This document shows positions 10,501 to 17,600 of a stretch of DNA of 44,957 nt, one piece after another. The translations under genes and the position numbers were made by a program. A model generated the notes under the pieces. That model was not told where the DNA came from and made no database searches. It was given only the letters and a program-made list of their open reading frames with translations. The first letter of the stretch is position 1. The number at the start of each line of letters is the position of its first letter. This DNA is from Petralouisia muris (lineage in GTDB: Bacteria > Bacillota > Clostridia > Lachnospirales > Lachnospiraceae): positions 1 to 44,957 of the forward strand of contig NZ_SRYA01000039.1 of assembly GCF_004793545.1 (NCBI RefSeq), given 5' to 3'.

Positions 10501-10811
10501 TAGAGGAAAAATATCTGCAGTCTCAGCAAACGGTAGAAAGTGATATCCGTCCAACCATCCGAAAGAAACCGGAAGCCAAAATTGTGAAGGAGAAACCGGC
10601 AGGGGTTTCCTTGCAGGTAATTGTAAATAATGCGGCAGTTACTTTGACTGGAAAAGCTTCCTATGTGTTTGTAGACGTATTTGACGCCATAGCATTTGAT
10701 TTGAATGCTGGAAAAGGAAGGGCGATTGTTACTAAGCTGAATGGTGAAGTGCCTTCTTATACTGCTCCTCTTAAGTATGGGGATGTGGTGGAAATTTACT
10801 GGGAGGATTAA
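7566..10811 (+). CDS. coaE: Dephospho-CoA kinase fused in frame to FtsA-like actin-fold protein
   Basis: One uninterrupted frame of 1081 codons. Residues 1-202 are a complete dephospho-CoA kinase (last step of CoA synthesis) with P-loop GITGGVGAGKS (5-15) and the HPAVKEYI and RGYSEEQVESMFKSQLSD segments. Residues 203-1081 are an FtsA/PilM-like actin-fold protein: VFGLDIGTRNVVG (about 212), VDVGAGTSDIS (about 421), VVGGGGKVHG (about 528), then beta-rich ThiS/SLBB-like modules (about 600-800), a Glu/Pro/Thr-rich repetitive linker (about 820-1010) and a C-terminal beta-grasp domain ending in GDVVEIYWED. Residue 203 is an ATG (8172) preceded by AGGGGG (8155-8160), an ideal internal ribosome site, so a separate FtsA-like protein is probably also or mainly made. 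No stop codon lies between the halves. AGGAG upstream supports the start at 7566. Confidence 0.85.
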   Translation: MQVIGITGGVGAGKSAILEYLEQNYRVKNLIADKIAKRLMEPGSECYRKLLKFLPVEVYNDDETINRGALSAAIFSSDELRSRVNEVMHPAVKEYIIGQIAEQERMGILDYVIIEAALLIEENYEEICDELWYVRTSEEIRKKRIMRSRGYSEEQVESMFKSQLSDSEYRKHCQVVIENDGTREETFYQVAQAIKQKGELNKMEQQLNGVPLVFGLDIGTRNVVGTVGYKDEDDFYVIAQYMKEHETRSMLDGQIHDIGRVGRTINTVKQALEEQSHFSLSEVCIAAAGRVLKTVTTTVEYSFEEEVVVTGEDVHTLDLLGIEKAQQILNENNDTNFKFYCVGYSVVKYYLNGDIFSNLEGHKAEVVSADIIVTFLPEDVVDGLYSAVGLAGLKVASLTLEPIAAINVAIPETFRMLNIALVDVGAGTSDISVTRDGSIIAYGMIPCAGDEITELLVQHYLVDFKTAEHIKLSSTTEKEIEYQDIMMIKHTITAEEVWDLIQPLVFRLTEDIAAKIKELNGGETVSATFVVGGGGKVHGFVEHLASELELPLERVALRGEEVLQEIHFEQEEIKKDPLLVTPIGICISYYDQKNNFVFVRFNGERIKLYDNNKLTIVDAALRAGFPNDQLFPRRGKEINFYVNGKKRIVRGEPGESAVVRVNGRITSINATLEPNSDIVIEPSTVGEAAVCRLEELEEYGRVVITFEVNGRMITCPKFAEVNGSLEPPYYEIQENDWVEMRGFYTVAQIMEFMDVEIDLDGEILVNNKPADLDTQVYENFSVEWEVITYRTPLAEIENVYGRPLEESEMTADELAEELKAEETEIPEEPKAVAEPEVLEKAQAPTGKVMTKQAETPIERNIMEEGAGTSKERKIMGEQPEVPKEQKVMEEQPEKTEEMKVSQKQPENLEEESEKETESTKEVLLKEPEASREVRIRETETSREVVVREPEETSEATEKEPDSSQTLKKQEEEELTQEELEEKYLQSQQTVESDIRPTIRKKPEAKIVKEKPAGVSLQVIVNNAAVTLTGKASYVFVDVFDAIAFDLNAGKGRAIVTKLNGEVPSYTAPLKYGDVVEIYWED

Positions 10812-10816
10812 AGGCT

Positions 10817-11614
10817 ATGAGGTTGTGCAGCATTGCAAGCGGCAGCAGCGGGAACTGCATTTTTGCCGGAACGGAGACAACAAGCCTTCTGATTGACGCC
10901 GGGATCAGCGGAAAACGCATAGAAGCGGGATTAAATGAGATTGGCTGTACTGCCAGGGAAGCAGACGGAATTCTGGTTACCCATGAACATGCAGATCATA
11001 TCAGCGGCTTGGGCGTTATGTCCCGAAGGTTTGGGATTCCCATTTATGCCACGAAGGGAACCAGGGAAGCAATTGTAAAGTGTAAAAGCGTTGGTGAGAT
11101 ACCGGAGGAATTGTTTCGGGAAATTGAGCCGGATCGGGAGTTTTCCATTGGGGATATTACAGTAAGCCCCATTGGCGTCTCCCATGACGCTGCCATGCCC
11201 ACAGCTTTTCTTTTGCGCCAGGGGGAAAAATCTATGGCTGTCATGACAGATCTTGGAATGTATGACAGCTATATCATAGAAAAGCTTCAGAACCTGGACG
11301 TGCTGCTGCTGGAAGCAAATCATGATGTGCATATGCTGCAGGTAGGAACCTATCCTTACTATTTGAAGCAGCGTATTTTAGGGGATAAGGGACATTTATC
11401 CAATGAATTATCCGGCCGGCTGTTAAGCGAAGTGCTTCATGATAACTTCAAAACAGTGATTTTGGGGCACTTGAGCAAGGAAAATAATTACGAAAAGCTG
11501 GCCTATGAAACAGTGCGGCTGGAAATTGATATGGCAGAAAACCATTACCGGGCCAAAGATTTCCCGATTTATGTAGCAAAACGCGATATGGTTTCGGATG
11601 TGATTGAATTTTAG
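10817..11614 (+). CDS. YycJ/VicX-type metallo-beta-lactamase-fold hydrolase
   Basis: 265 residues. The metal-binding motif T-H-E-H-A-D-H is at residues 55-61 (H56, H58, D60, H61), with later ligands in SHD (near 120), a TDLG segment and GHLS near the C-terminus. The N-terminus RLCSIASGSSGNC is characteristic of the YycJ/VicX group, predicted cytoplasmic metal-dependent nucleases or phosphodiesterases often tied to cell-wall regulation or DNA metabolism. It starts 5 bp after the FtsA-like gene, with GGAGG inside the end of that gene as ribosome site, so the two are translationally close. The exact substrate is unknown. Confidence 0.88.
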   Translation: MRLCSIASGSSGNCIFAGTETTSLLIDAGISGKRIEAGLNEIGCTAREADGILVTHEHADHISGLGVMSRRFGIPIYATKGTREAIVKCKSVGEIPEELFREIEPDREFSIGDITVSPIGVSHDAAMPTAFLLRQGEKSMAVMTDLGMYDSYIIEKLQNLDVLLLEANHDVHMLQVGTYPYYLKQRILGDKGHLSNELSGRLLSEVLHDNFKTVILGHLSKENNYEKLAYETVRLEIDMAENHYRAKDFPIYVAKRDMVSDVIEF

Positions 11615-11656
11615 AACAGAATGTGCCCCGCACATGAAATGGAGGATGAAAAGAGA

Positions 11657-11941
11657 ATGGAGCAGAAGTCAGACAGAACAATTATCACAGTGGTAGGAAA
11701 AGACACGGTAGGAATTATTGCCGGCGTATGTACATATCTTGCGGAAAACGATATCAATGTGCTGGATATCAGTCAGACAATCGTGCAGGGATTTTTTAAT
11801 ATGATGATGATTGTAGATATGAAAAAAGCATCGAAGCCCTTTGGACAGTGCGCCAAAGAACTGGAGCAGGTTGGGGAAAAAATCGGCGTGTCCATTAAGT
11901 GTCAAAGAGAAGAAATATTTAATAAAATGCACAGAATTTAA
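11657..11941 (+). CDS. ACT-domain protein (UPF0237 family)
   Basis: A 94-residue protein that is essentially one ACT domain ([20 protein letters not shown], beta-alpha-beta-beta-alpha-beta pattern), a ligand-binding fold that usually senses amino acids. The ATG at 11657 is preferred over the in-frame ATG at 11621 because GGAGG (11641-11645) lies 11 bases upstream and the ACT fold begins right after. The next gene is UPF0210, its standard partner: this pairing is widespread in Firmicutes and suggests a small regulatory subunit for the larger protein. The pair's reaction is not established. Confidence 0.85.
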   Translation: MEQKSDRTIITVVGKDTVGIIAGVCTYLAENDINVLDISQTIVQGFFNMMMIVDMKKASKPFGQCAKELEQVGEKIGVSIKCQREEIFNKMHRI

Positions 11942-11952
11942 GGAGCAGAGCG

Positions 11953-13317
11953 ATGATAAATATCTGGGAAGTAAAAGAAACCAATAAAATGATTGAGCAG
12001 GAAAATCTGGATGTCCGCACCATTACGTTGGGAATCAGCTTGTTGGATTGTATTGATTCTGACTTGGAGCAGTTAAACAAAAATATTTATAATAAAATTA
12101 CCAGAGTTGCCGCGAAGCTGGTGGAAACAGGAACAGAAATTGAACGTGATTACTGTATTCCTGTGGTAAACAAGCGAATTTCCGTAACGCCTGCGGCGCT
12201 GATTGGGCAGGCCGCCTGCAGGACGCCGGAAGATTTTGTAACCATTGCTAAAACGTTGGATCGCGCAGCAAAGACAGTGGGGGTTAATTTTATTGGCGGA
12301 TATTCTGCATTGGTGTCGAAAGGGATGACAAAAGGAGATGAAAATCTGATTCGTTCCATTCCCAAAGCCCTTTCCGTCACAGAGCGGGTGTGCAGTTCCG
12401 TCAATGTGGGCTCCACCAAAACCGGGATTGATATGGATGCTGTGAAATTAATGGGAGAAATTGTACTGCAGACTGCTGAATATACGAAAGAAAATGATTC
12501 CCTTGGCTGTGCAAAGCTGGTAATTTTTTGCAATGCGCCGGATGACAATCCCTTTATGGCCGGTGCCTTTCATGGCGTAACGGAGGCGGATGCGATTATC
12601 AATGTAGGGGTTTCCGGCCCGGGAGTGGTAAAAAAATCACTGGAACAGGTGCGGGGTGAGAATTTTGAAGTGCTCTGTGAAACCATCAAGAAGACGGCTT
12701 TTAAGATTACCCGCGTAGGGCAGCTTGTAGCCCAGGAAGCCAGCAGGAGAATGGGGATTCCCTTCGGCATTATTGATTTGTCTTTGGCTCCTACGCCGGC
12801 AGTAGGCGATTCTGTAGCTGAGATTTTAGAGGAAATCGGCCTGGAATATGCTGGAGCTCCCGGTACCACGGCAGCTTTGGCTCTGTTGAATGATCAGGTA
12901 AAAAAAGGCGGAATTATGGCGTCTTCCTATGTAGGCGGATTAAGCGGCGCATTTATTCCGGTCAGTGAAGATCAGGGCATGATAGATGCAGTGGAAGCGG
13001 GAGCGCTGACTTTGGAGAAATTAGAGGCCATGACCTGTGTCTGTTCTGTAGGGCTTGACATGATTGCCGTTCCGGGAGATCTTCCGCCTTCTACAATTTC
13101 TGGAATTATTGCAGACGAAATGGCAATTGGTATGATTAACCAGAAAACAACAGCAGTGCGGCTGATTCCAGTGATTGGAAAGGGAATTGGAGAAACGGTT
13201 GAATTTGGAGGTCTTTTAGGCCATGCTCCGGTGATGCCCGTAAATAAATACGGTTGTGAAGCATTTATCAGCCGCGGAGGCAGGATACCGGCGCCGATAC
13301 ATAGTTTTAAGAATTAG
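11953..13317 (+). CDS. UPF0210 (DUF711, PFL-like) protein
   Basis: A 454-residue member of the DUF711/UPF0210 family, recognised by the N-terminus ([20 protein letters not shown]), the [15 protein letters not shown] segment ([14 protein letters not shown]), [15 protein letters not shown], and the C-terminal [12 protein letters not shown] with [15 protein letters not shown]. The fold is related to glycyl-radical-enzyme-like barrels, but the catalytic function is unknown. AAGGAGC lies in front of the ATG, 11 bp after the ACT gene, so the two form an operon. No terminator with a T-run follows. It is a full-length, intact copy. Confidence 0.9.
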   Translation: MINIWEVKETNKMIEQENLDVRTITLGISLLDCIDSDLEQLNKNIYNKITRVAAKLVETGTEIERDYCIPVVNKRISVTPAALIGQAACRTPEDFVTIAKTLDRAAKTVGVNFIGGYSALVSKGMTKGDENLIRSIPKALSVTERVCSSVNVGSTKTGIDMDAVKLMGEIVLQTAEYTKENDSLGCAKLVIFCNAPDDNPFMAGAFHGVTEADAIINVGVSGPGVVKKSLEQVRGENFEVLCETIKKTAFKITRVGQLVAQEASRRMGIPFGIIDLSLAPTPAVGDSVAEILEEIGLEYAGAPGTTAALALLNDQVKKGGIMASSYVGGLSGAFIPVSEDQGMIDAVEAGALTLEKLEAMTCVCSVGLDMIAVPGDLPPSTISGIIADEMAIGMINQKTTAVRLIPVIGKGIGETVEFGGLLGHAPVMPVNKYGCEAFISRGGRIPAPIHSFKN

Positions 13318-13319
13318 AT

Positions 13320-13348
13320 TTGTGTATTGCCGAAAGATGTGATATAAT
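13320..13348 (+). promoter_or_regulatory. Promoter of the acidic membrane protein gene
   Basis: TTGTGT (13320-13325), 17-bp spacer, perfect -10 TATAAT (13343-13348). It lies 118 bp upstream of the chosen TTG start, leaving a roughly 110-nt leader with two repeat units. Confidence 0.6.
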
Positions 13349-13370
13349 TTACTCTGAGAGTTAGTTGCAG

Positions 13371-13442
13371 GGCTCCAACAGAGTTGGGAGGAGACCTGAG
13401 GGTTGCCTGGAGGCTCTGATGGAGTTGCGAGGAGACCGGAAG
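13371..13442 (+). repeat. Two imperfect 31-bp direct repeats in the 5' leader
   Basis: The pattern GGCTC-n5-GAGTTG-n-GAGGAGACC-n-G occurs at 13371 and again at 13412, exactly 41 bp apart. Both copies lie between the promoter and the TTG start at 13467. The copies contain GAGGAG, which resembles a ribosome site. They may be duplicated leader elements or a binding site for a regulator. Confidence 0.6.
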
Positions 13443-13466
13443 AATAAATCACCGGAGGTGGAATCT

Positions 13467-15083
13467 TTGAACGAGAGAGAAGATTATCTGGATAGACTGT
13501 TACGGGGAGTAGAGGATGATCCAGAAGAATTCCAGGGGTCAGAGGAAGATTTCTTAGAGGAGTTTAACAGTTCTTTTTCTGAAGATGATGAAAATGATTT
13601 TCTGCAGGAATTCGAAAGAAGCAAGAACAAAGCAGATTCAGAGTCCGATTTGGATATGGACTTTGATCTGGAAGATATTGATAATATCGTAAGTAATGTA
13701 AAAAATGGAACACTGGATGATATGGACCAGATAGATACTCTTGACGAGATAGATACTCTTGACGAGATAGATACTATTGGTGATATTGATACGTTCGGTG
13801 AAATTGATAACCTGGGAGAAGAGGATTTATCCATTGACGAGACCCTGCAGAATTTTCCGGAGGAGGATCCGGTATTGGATCAGATAGAGCCGGAGTTTGA
13901 GGCACAAGAATCCGAATTTGAGTCAGAGAATCAGGAATTTATGGTAAATACCATGGGTGATGCGGATATGCTTGGATTTGGAGAAGAAGACGCCGAACAG
14001 GGAATGGAAGATATGTTTTCTGATATGGGAGAAGAAGGAGAGGCAGATAATATGCCGGAAGATGAACTGGAATCCATAGCCAGAGATCTTGCAAAAGAGA
14101 TCGGAGACCTGGGAATTGGAAGCAATGACGAGAGCGAAAGCGAAAAAGATAATAAGAAAGAATTAGAGCAGGTTTTGCTGGAAGAGGAACCAGAAAAGGG
14201 CAAGAAGGGAAAAAAGAAGAAAGAAGATCCGAATGGAAAGAAGCCGGGATTATTGAAACGGATATCATTGGCTCTTTTTGGAGAAGATGAAGAAGAGGAA
14301 TCCGGCGAGGTTCCCCAAAATGCTGATATAGACAATCTTTCAGATGAAAATATGGAGATTCTGAGAGAGTTGGATGGGAAGAAGGGGAAGAAGGAAAAAG
14401 ACGAGAAAGCCCTGAAAGCTCAGAAGAAAAAGGAGAAAAAGGCGCAGAAAGACCAGAAGAAGGCCGAAAAGAAGCAGGCGAAGGCCGAGAAGAAGGCGCA
14501 AAAGGAAAAGGAAAAACAGGCCAAACCGAAAAAAGAAAAGAAACCCAAGGTCGTGGAGAAATCAAAGCCTCTTCCGAAAAAGCCTGTGTTTATGATAATG
14601 TTGGTGGGAGCTTCCCTGGTGGTTTTGATTTATCTGGTTACCACCCAGGTTGGTTATTCCTTGGACATTGCCAATGCAAAGGAGTATTATGAGAATGGGG
14701 ATTATGTGGAAGCATACACCTGTTTTACTCAGGGCGCAAAAGTGAAGGCAGTGGATGAAGAGTTATATAACAAGGCAAAGTATACCGCTTATGTACAGCA
14801 GCAGCTTCGGAGTTATTACACGTATCAGGAACAGGAACTGTATACGGAATCCTTAAACGCTCTGATTTGCGGCGTGGGAAGATACGATAAAAATGCGTCG
14901 GATGCTGCCAAGGCGGGAGCAGCCGCAGAATATGACAATATGCTTGCGGAACTGGAGAAATTACTGTCAGAGAAATTTGGCATGACCCTGGATCAGGCAA
15001 GAGAATTGTATGCCGTTCATGATAAAGAAGATTATACATACATGCTTTATGATATCATTAACAGTCTGGGGCTTCTAAAATAA
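13467..15083 (+). CDS. Very acidic single-span membrane protein of unknown function
   Basis: The start is a TTG at 13467, chosen because GGAGGTG (13454-13460) lies 6 bases upstream; this gives 538 residues. Residues 1 to about 270 are extremely Asp/Glu-rich and include tandem six-residue repeats of the type D-T-L-D-E-I. A Lys-rich, Ala-rich segment with KAEKK-like runs follows (about 320-395). One transmembrane helix (FMIMLVGASLVVLIYLVTT) is near 405-425. The roughly 140-residue C-terminal domain is helical and TPR-like (AKEYYENGDYVEAYTCFTQG). By charge the N-terminal part should be cytoplasmic and the TPR-like part extracellular. I do not recognise a named family. It has its own promoter and precedes hisH by only 19 bp. 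Confidence 0.8.
   Translation: MNEREDYLDRLLRGVEDDPEEFQGSEEDFLEEFNSSFSEDDENDFLQEFERSKNKADSESDLDMDFDLEDIDNIVSNVKNGTLDDMDQIDTLDEIDTLDEIDTIGDIDTFGEIDNLGEEDLSIDETLQNFPEEDPVLDQIEPEFEAQESEFESENQEFMVNTMGDADMLGFGEEDAEQGMEDMFSDMGEEGEADNMPEDELESIARDLAKEIGDLGIGSNDESESEKDNKKELEQVLLEEEPEKGKKGKKKKEDPNGKKPGLLKRISLALFGEDEEEESGEVPQNADIDNLSDENMEILRELDGKKGKKEKDEKALKAQKKKEKKAQKDQKKAEKKQAKAEKKAQKEKEKQAKPKKEKKPKVVEKSKPLPKKPVFMIMLVGASLVVLIYLVTTQVGYSLDIANAKEYYENGDYVEAYTCFTQGAKVKAVDEELYNKAKYTAYVQQQLRSYYTYQEQELYTESLNALICGVGRYDKNASDAAKAGAAAEYDNMLAELEKLLSEKFGMTLDQARELYAVHDKEDYTYMLYDIINSLGLLK
13724..13812 (+). repeat. Coding 18-bp tandem repeat
   Basis: Units of 18 bp (GATACTCTTGACGAGATA) occur twice perfectly near 13735-13770, with diverged units on both sides. 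They encode D-T-L-D-E-I and variants such as D-T-I-G-D-I and D-T-F-G-E-I. The unit length is a multiple of three, so copy-number change would alter protein length without a frameshift. Confidence 0.8.
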
Positions 15084-15102
15084 CGATGGACAGGTGTGCG
15101 AG

Positions 15103-15717
15103 ATGATAGCGATTATTGATTATGATGCAGGAAACCTGAGAAGCGTGGAAAAAGCTTTGAAATTTCTGGGGGAAGAAAGTGTCGTTACCAGAGACAGGAG
15201 AGAGATTCTGGAAGCAGACAAAATCATTCTTCCAGGAGTGGGCGCTTTCGGGGAAGCCATGGATCATTTGAAAAAATACGAATTGGATAAAGTAATACAG
15301 GAAGCAGTTCACAGACAAAAGCCGTTTCTCGGCATCTGCCTGGGATTGCAGTTGTTGTTTGAGGGCAGTGAAGAGAGCGGCGGTGTGGAAGGGCTGAATA
15401 TTTTGGAAGGACAGATTTTGAAGATACCGGATGCACCGGGGATGAAGATTCCTCATATAGGCTGGAATTCTCTGCATTTACAGAATCAGGGCAGACTGTT
15501 TGAGGGAATACCGGAAGGAACCTTTGTATATTTTGTACATTCCTTTTATTTAAAGGCAAAAGAAGAAAGTATTGTAAAGGCTTCTGCAGATTACGGTGTG
15601 ACGATTCACGCTTCTGTGGAACAGGGGACGGTATTTGCCTGCCAGTTTCATCCGGAAAAAAGCAGTTCCATGGGCCTTAAGGTACTGCAGAATTTTGCAA
15701 AAGCAGGGGAGGTGTAA
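15103..15717 (+). CDS. hisH: Imidazole glycerol phosphate synthase, glutaminase subunit
   Basis: 204 residues from the ATG at 15103 ([19 protein letters not shown]), preferred over the in-frame GTG at 15094 because AGGTG is then correctly spaced. It is a class I glutamine amidotransferase supplying ammonia to HisF for histidine and AICAR formation. The catalytic triad is visible: C79 in GICLGLQ, H183 and E185 in FHPEKS; the oxyanion loop PGVGAF is also present. It ends 2 bp before hisF. Only hisH and hisF are here; the other histidine genes are not in the window. Confidence 0.95.
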   Translation: MIAIIDYDAGNLRSVEKALKFLGEESVVTRDRREILEADKIILPGVGAFGEAMDHLKKYELDKVIQEAVHRQKPFLGICLGLQLLFEGSEESGGVEGLNILEGQILKIPDAPGMKIPHIGWNSLHLQNQGRLFEGIPEGTFVYFVHSFYLKAKEESIVKASADYGVTIHASVEQGTVFACQFHPEKSSSMGLKVLQNFAKAGEV

Positions 15718-15719
15718 GG

Positions 15720-16481
15720 GTGTTTACAAAAAGAATTATCCCCTGCCTGGATGTCCATGGCGGGCGCGTGGTAAAAGGCGTTAATTTTGTGAATCTTAAA
15801 GATGCCGGAGATCCGGTAGAGATTGCGGCGGCTTATGACAGAGCTGGGGCGGATGAATTGGTGTTTTTGGATATTACCGCTTCTTCTGACGCCAGAAATA
15901 CAGTAGTGGATATGGTGCGACGGGTGGCTGAGACAGTTTTTATTCCTTTTACAGTCGGCGGAGGAATCCGTACGGTGGAAGATTTTAAAGTATTGCTTCG
16001 GGAAGGGGCAGATAAAATTTCCATTAATTCTTCTGCCATTAACACACCGAAATTGATTCAGGATGCGGCCGATAAATTTGGCAGCCAGTGCGTAGTGGTA
16101 GCCATAGACGCCAGGCGGCGAGAGGATGGCAGCGGTTGGAATGTATATAAAAACGGCGGCCGGATAGATACCGGCCTGGATGCGGTGGAATGGGCAAAGA
16201 AAGCAAATATGCTGGGGGCCGGAGAGATTCTTCTGACCAGCATGGATTGTGACGGAACAAAGGCCGGGTATGATCTGGAGCTGACCAGAGCCATTGCGGA
16301 TTGCGTTACCATACCAGTGATTGCGTCAGGGGGTGCAGGAACCGAAGAACATTTCAAGGAGGCGCTGACAGAAGGAGGCGCAGATGCAGCCCTGGCAGCG
16401 TCTCTGTTTCACTATAAAGAATTGGAAATTATGGAACTGAAAGAATATCTGGCAGAACAACAGATACCGGTAAGATTATAG
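15720..16481 (+). CDS. hisF: Imidazole glycerol phosphate synthase, cyclase subunit
   Basis: A 253-residue TIM barrel starting with GTG at 15720, 2 bp after the hisH stop, with GGGGAGGTG at the end of hisH as ribosome site. The catalytic aspartates D11 ([14 protein letters not shown]) and D130 (VVVAIDARR) are in the canonical positions, and the phosphate-binding loops FTVGGGIR and IASGGAG are intact. It acts with HisH to convert PRFAR plus ammonia to imidazole glycerol phosphate and AICAR in the cytoplasm. Confidence 0.97.
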   Translation: MFTKRIIPCLDVHGGRVVKGVNFVNLKDAGDPVEIAAAYDRAGADELVFLDITASSDARNTVVDMVRRVAETVFIPFTVGGGIRTVEDFKVLLREGADKISINSSAINTPKLIQDAADKFGSQCVVVAIDARRREDGSGWNVYKNGGRIDTGLDAVEWAKKANMLGAGEILLTSMDCDGTKAGYDLELTRAIADCVTIPVIASGGAGTEEHFKEALTEGGADAALAASLFHYKELEIMELKEYLAEQQIPVRL

Positions 16482-16559
16482 CAGTCAGCGTTTTTCTGCC
16501 GCAGGAAGCGCATATGCAGAAAATGATGCCGGTGAGAGGATAAAAAGGAGCAGGATACT

Positions 16560-17234
16560 ATGGGAATGCTGGAAAATGACTGGGTGGAGGCTGTCGGAGA
16601 GGAATTTAAGAAGCCTTACTACGCAAAGCTTTATAAATTTGTAAAGGAGGAGTACAATACGAGGGTCATATATCCTCCTGCAGATGATATTTTTAACGCC
16701 TTGCATTTAACGGCTTTAAAGGATGTTAAGGTACTGATTCTGGGGCAGGATCCCTATCACAATGAAGGGCAGGCCCACGGGCTTTGCTTTTCGGTAAAGC
16801 CGGGAGTGGAACCGCCTCCCTCCTTGGAAAATATTTATAAAGAGCTGCATGAAGATCTGGGATGTGAGATACCGAACAACGGTTATCTGGTAAAATGGGC
16901 CAGGCAGGGAGTTTTAATGCTGAATACGGTGCTTACTGTCCGGGCGCATCAGGCCAATTCTCATCAGGGGCAGGGCTGGGAACAGTTTACAGATGCGATT
17001 ATTCATGCAGTTAATGCACAGGACAGGCCCATTGTTTCTATGCTGTGGGGCAGGCCGGCGCAAAGCAAGGGGGCTATGCTGACCAATCCCAATCATTTGA
17101 TTTTGAAAGCTCCCCATCCAAGCCCCTTGTCGGCATACCGGGGATTTTTCGGATGCAGGCATTTCAGCCAGGCCAATGAATTTTTAAAAACTCATGGGGT
17201 GGAGCCCATTGACTGGCAGATTGAAAATATTTAA
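16560..17234 (+). CDS. ung: Uracil-DNA glycosylase
   Basis: A 224-residue family 1 enzyme that removes uracil from DNA as the first step of base excision repair. The water-activating motif GQDPYH has D64 and H67; the leucine loop HPSPLSAYRGFFGC has H186. The FCFSV-type (GLCFSV) and LLNTVLTVR-type (LMLNTVLTV) motifs are present. The start ATG at 16560 follows AAAAAGGAG; MLEND two codons later is also possible. It lies 78 bp after hisF with no clear terminator between. Confidence 0.97.
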   Translation: MGMLENDWVEAVGEEFKKPYYAKLYKFVKEEYNTRVIYPPADDIFNALHLTALKDVKVLILGQDPYHNEGQAHGLCFSVKPGVEPPPSLENIYKELHEDLGCEIPNNGYLVKWARQGVLMLNTVLTVRAHQANSHQGQGWEQFTDAIIHAVNAQDRPIVSMLWGRPAQSKGAMLTNPNHLILKAPHPSPLSAYRGFFGCRHFSQANEFLKTHGVEPIDWQIENI

Positions 17235-17273
17235 CAGGAATCCTAGAAATATTTGTTAAATATCTGAAAAATA

Positions 17274-17302
17274 TTGCCAAATCAGGATAGGGATGCTATA
17301 CT
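17274..17302 (+). promoter_or_regulatory. Promoter of the cobalt transport operon leader
   Basis: TTGCCA (17274-17279), 17-bp spacer, TATACT (17297-17302). This strong sigma-A type promoter is 300 bp upstream of cbiQ and so produces a long leader that contains a large inverted repeat and an intrinsic terminator. Confidence 0.7.
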
Positions 17303-17316
17303 GTACATAGCTGAAA

Positions 17317-17379
17317 ATGAAAGGTTTTTCAACGGCGCTGGTTCTTATGATTATTCTGTATCTACAAAAGCATGCATGA
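17317..17379 (+). CDS. Possible 20-residue leader peptide
   Basis: An ATG about 8 nt after the predicted transcription start opens MKGFSTALVLMIILYLQKHA. The stop TGA (17377-17379) overlaps the ATG of a second small frame (17376-17378), as in translational coupling. There is no ribosome site, so it would have to be read as a nearly leaderless mRNA. It could be chance. Confidence 0.2.
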   Translation: MKGFSTALVLMIILYLQKHA

Positions 17380-17516
17380 TTGATTGTTATACGCAGAATG
17401 AGGCAAGCGAAGCGAATACTTACGGTAAGAGCAGAGCATATCAAAATAATTATTCTTGTATTATAATTATTTTGATAGAAGTAATTATAATAGCTGCATT
17501 GAGACGTAGGTTGTGA
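17376..17516 (+). CDS. Possible 46-residue small membrane peptide in the leader
   Basis: The frame encodes a polar N-terminal half (MIDCYTQNEASEANTYGK), then CIIIILIEVIIIAAL and a terminal RRRL, which is the profile of a tail-anchored micro-protein. It overlaps the large inverted repeat, which encodes the hydrophobic part, and ends 8 bp before the terminator. It lacks a ribosome site and relies on coupling to the preceding small frame. Equally likely, this is a non-coding leader. Confidence 0.22.
   Translation: MIDCYTQNEASEANTYGKSRAYQNNYSCIIIILIEVIIIAALRRRL
17439..17477 (+). repeat. Perfect 14-bp inverted repeat in the cbi leader
   Basis: TATCAAAATAATTA (17439-17452) and TAATTATTTTGATA (17464-17477) are perfectly complementary around an 11-nt spacer. 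The right arm overlaps a possible secondary -10 TATAAT (17462-17467). It could be an operator for a metal-responsive repressor or a transcribed hairpin competing with the downstream terminator. Confidence 0.75.
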
Positions 17517-17524
17517 GAATAGAG

Positions 17525-17552
17525 AGAACTGTTGATAGGCAGTTCTTTTTTT
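17525..17552 (+). terminator. Intrinsic terminator in front of cbiQ
   Basis: AGAACTG (17525-17531), 8-nt loop, CAGTTCT (17540-17546), then a run of seven T. It lies between the leader promoter and cbiQ, so it probably works as an attenuator; a known riboswitch class was not recognised. Confidence 0.75.
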
Positions 17553-17600
17553 CATCTTATAAGAAAGACTGCGCTATTGTTACAGGAAAGGAAAACAGAT

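Noticed and set aside
13484-14565. Long minus-strand frames (116, 134 and 208 residues) opposite the acidic protein gene
   Set aside because: Ser/Pro-rich shadow frames produced by the GA-rich coding strand; no ribosome sites and no family resemblance.
17309-17552. Cobalamin riboswitch before cbiQ
   Set aside because: The conserved B12-box sequence is not visible; the leader is kept as unclassified.
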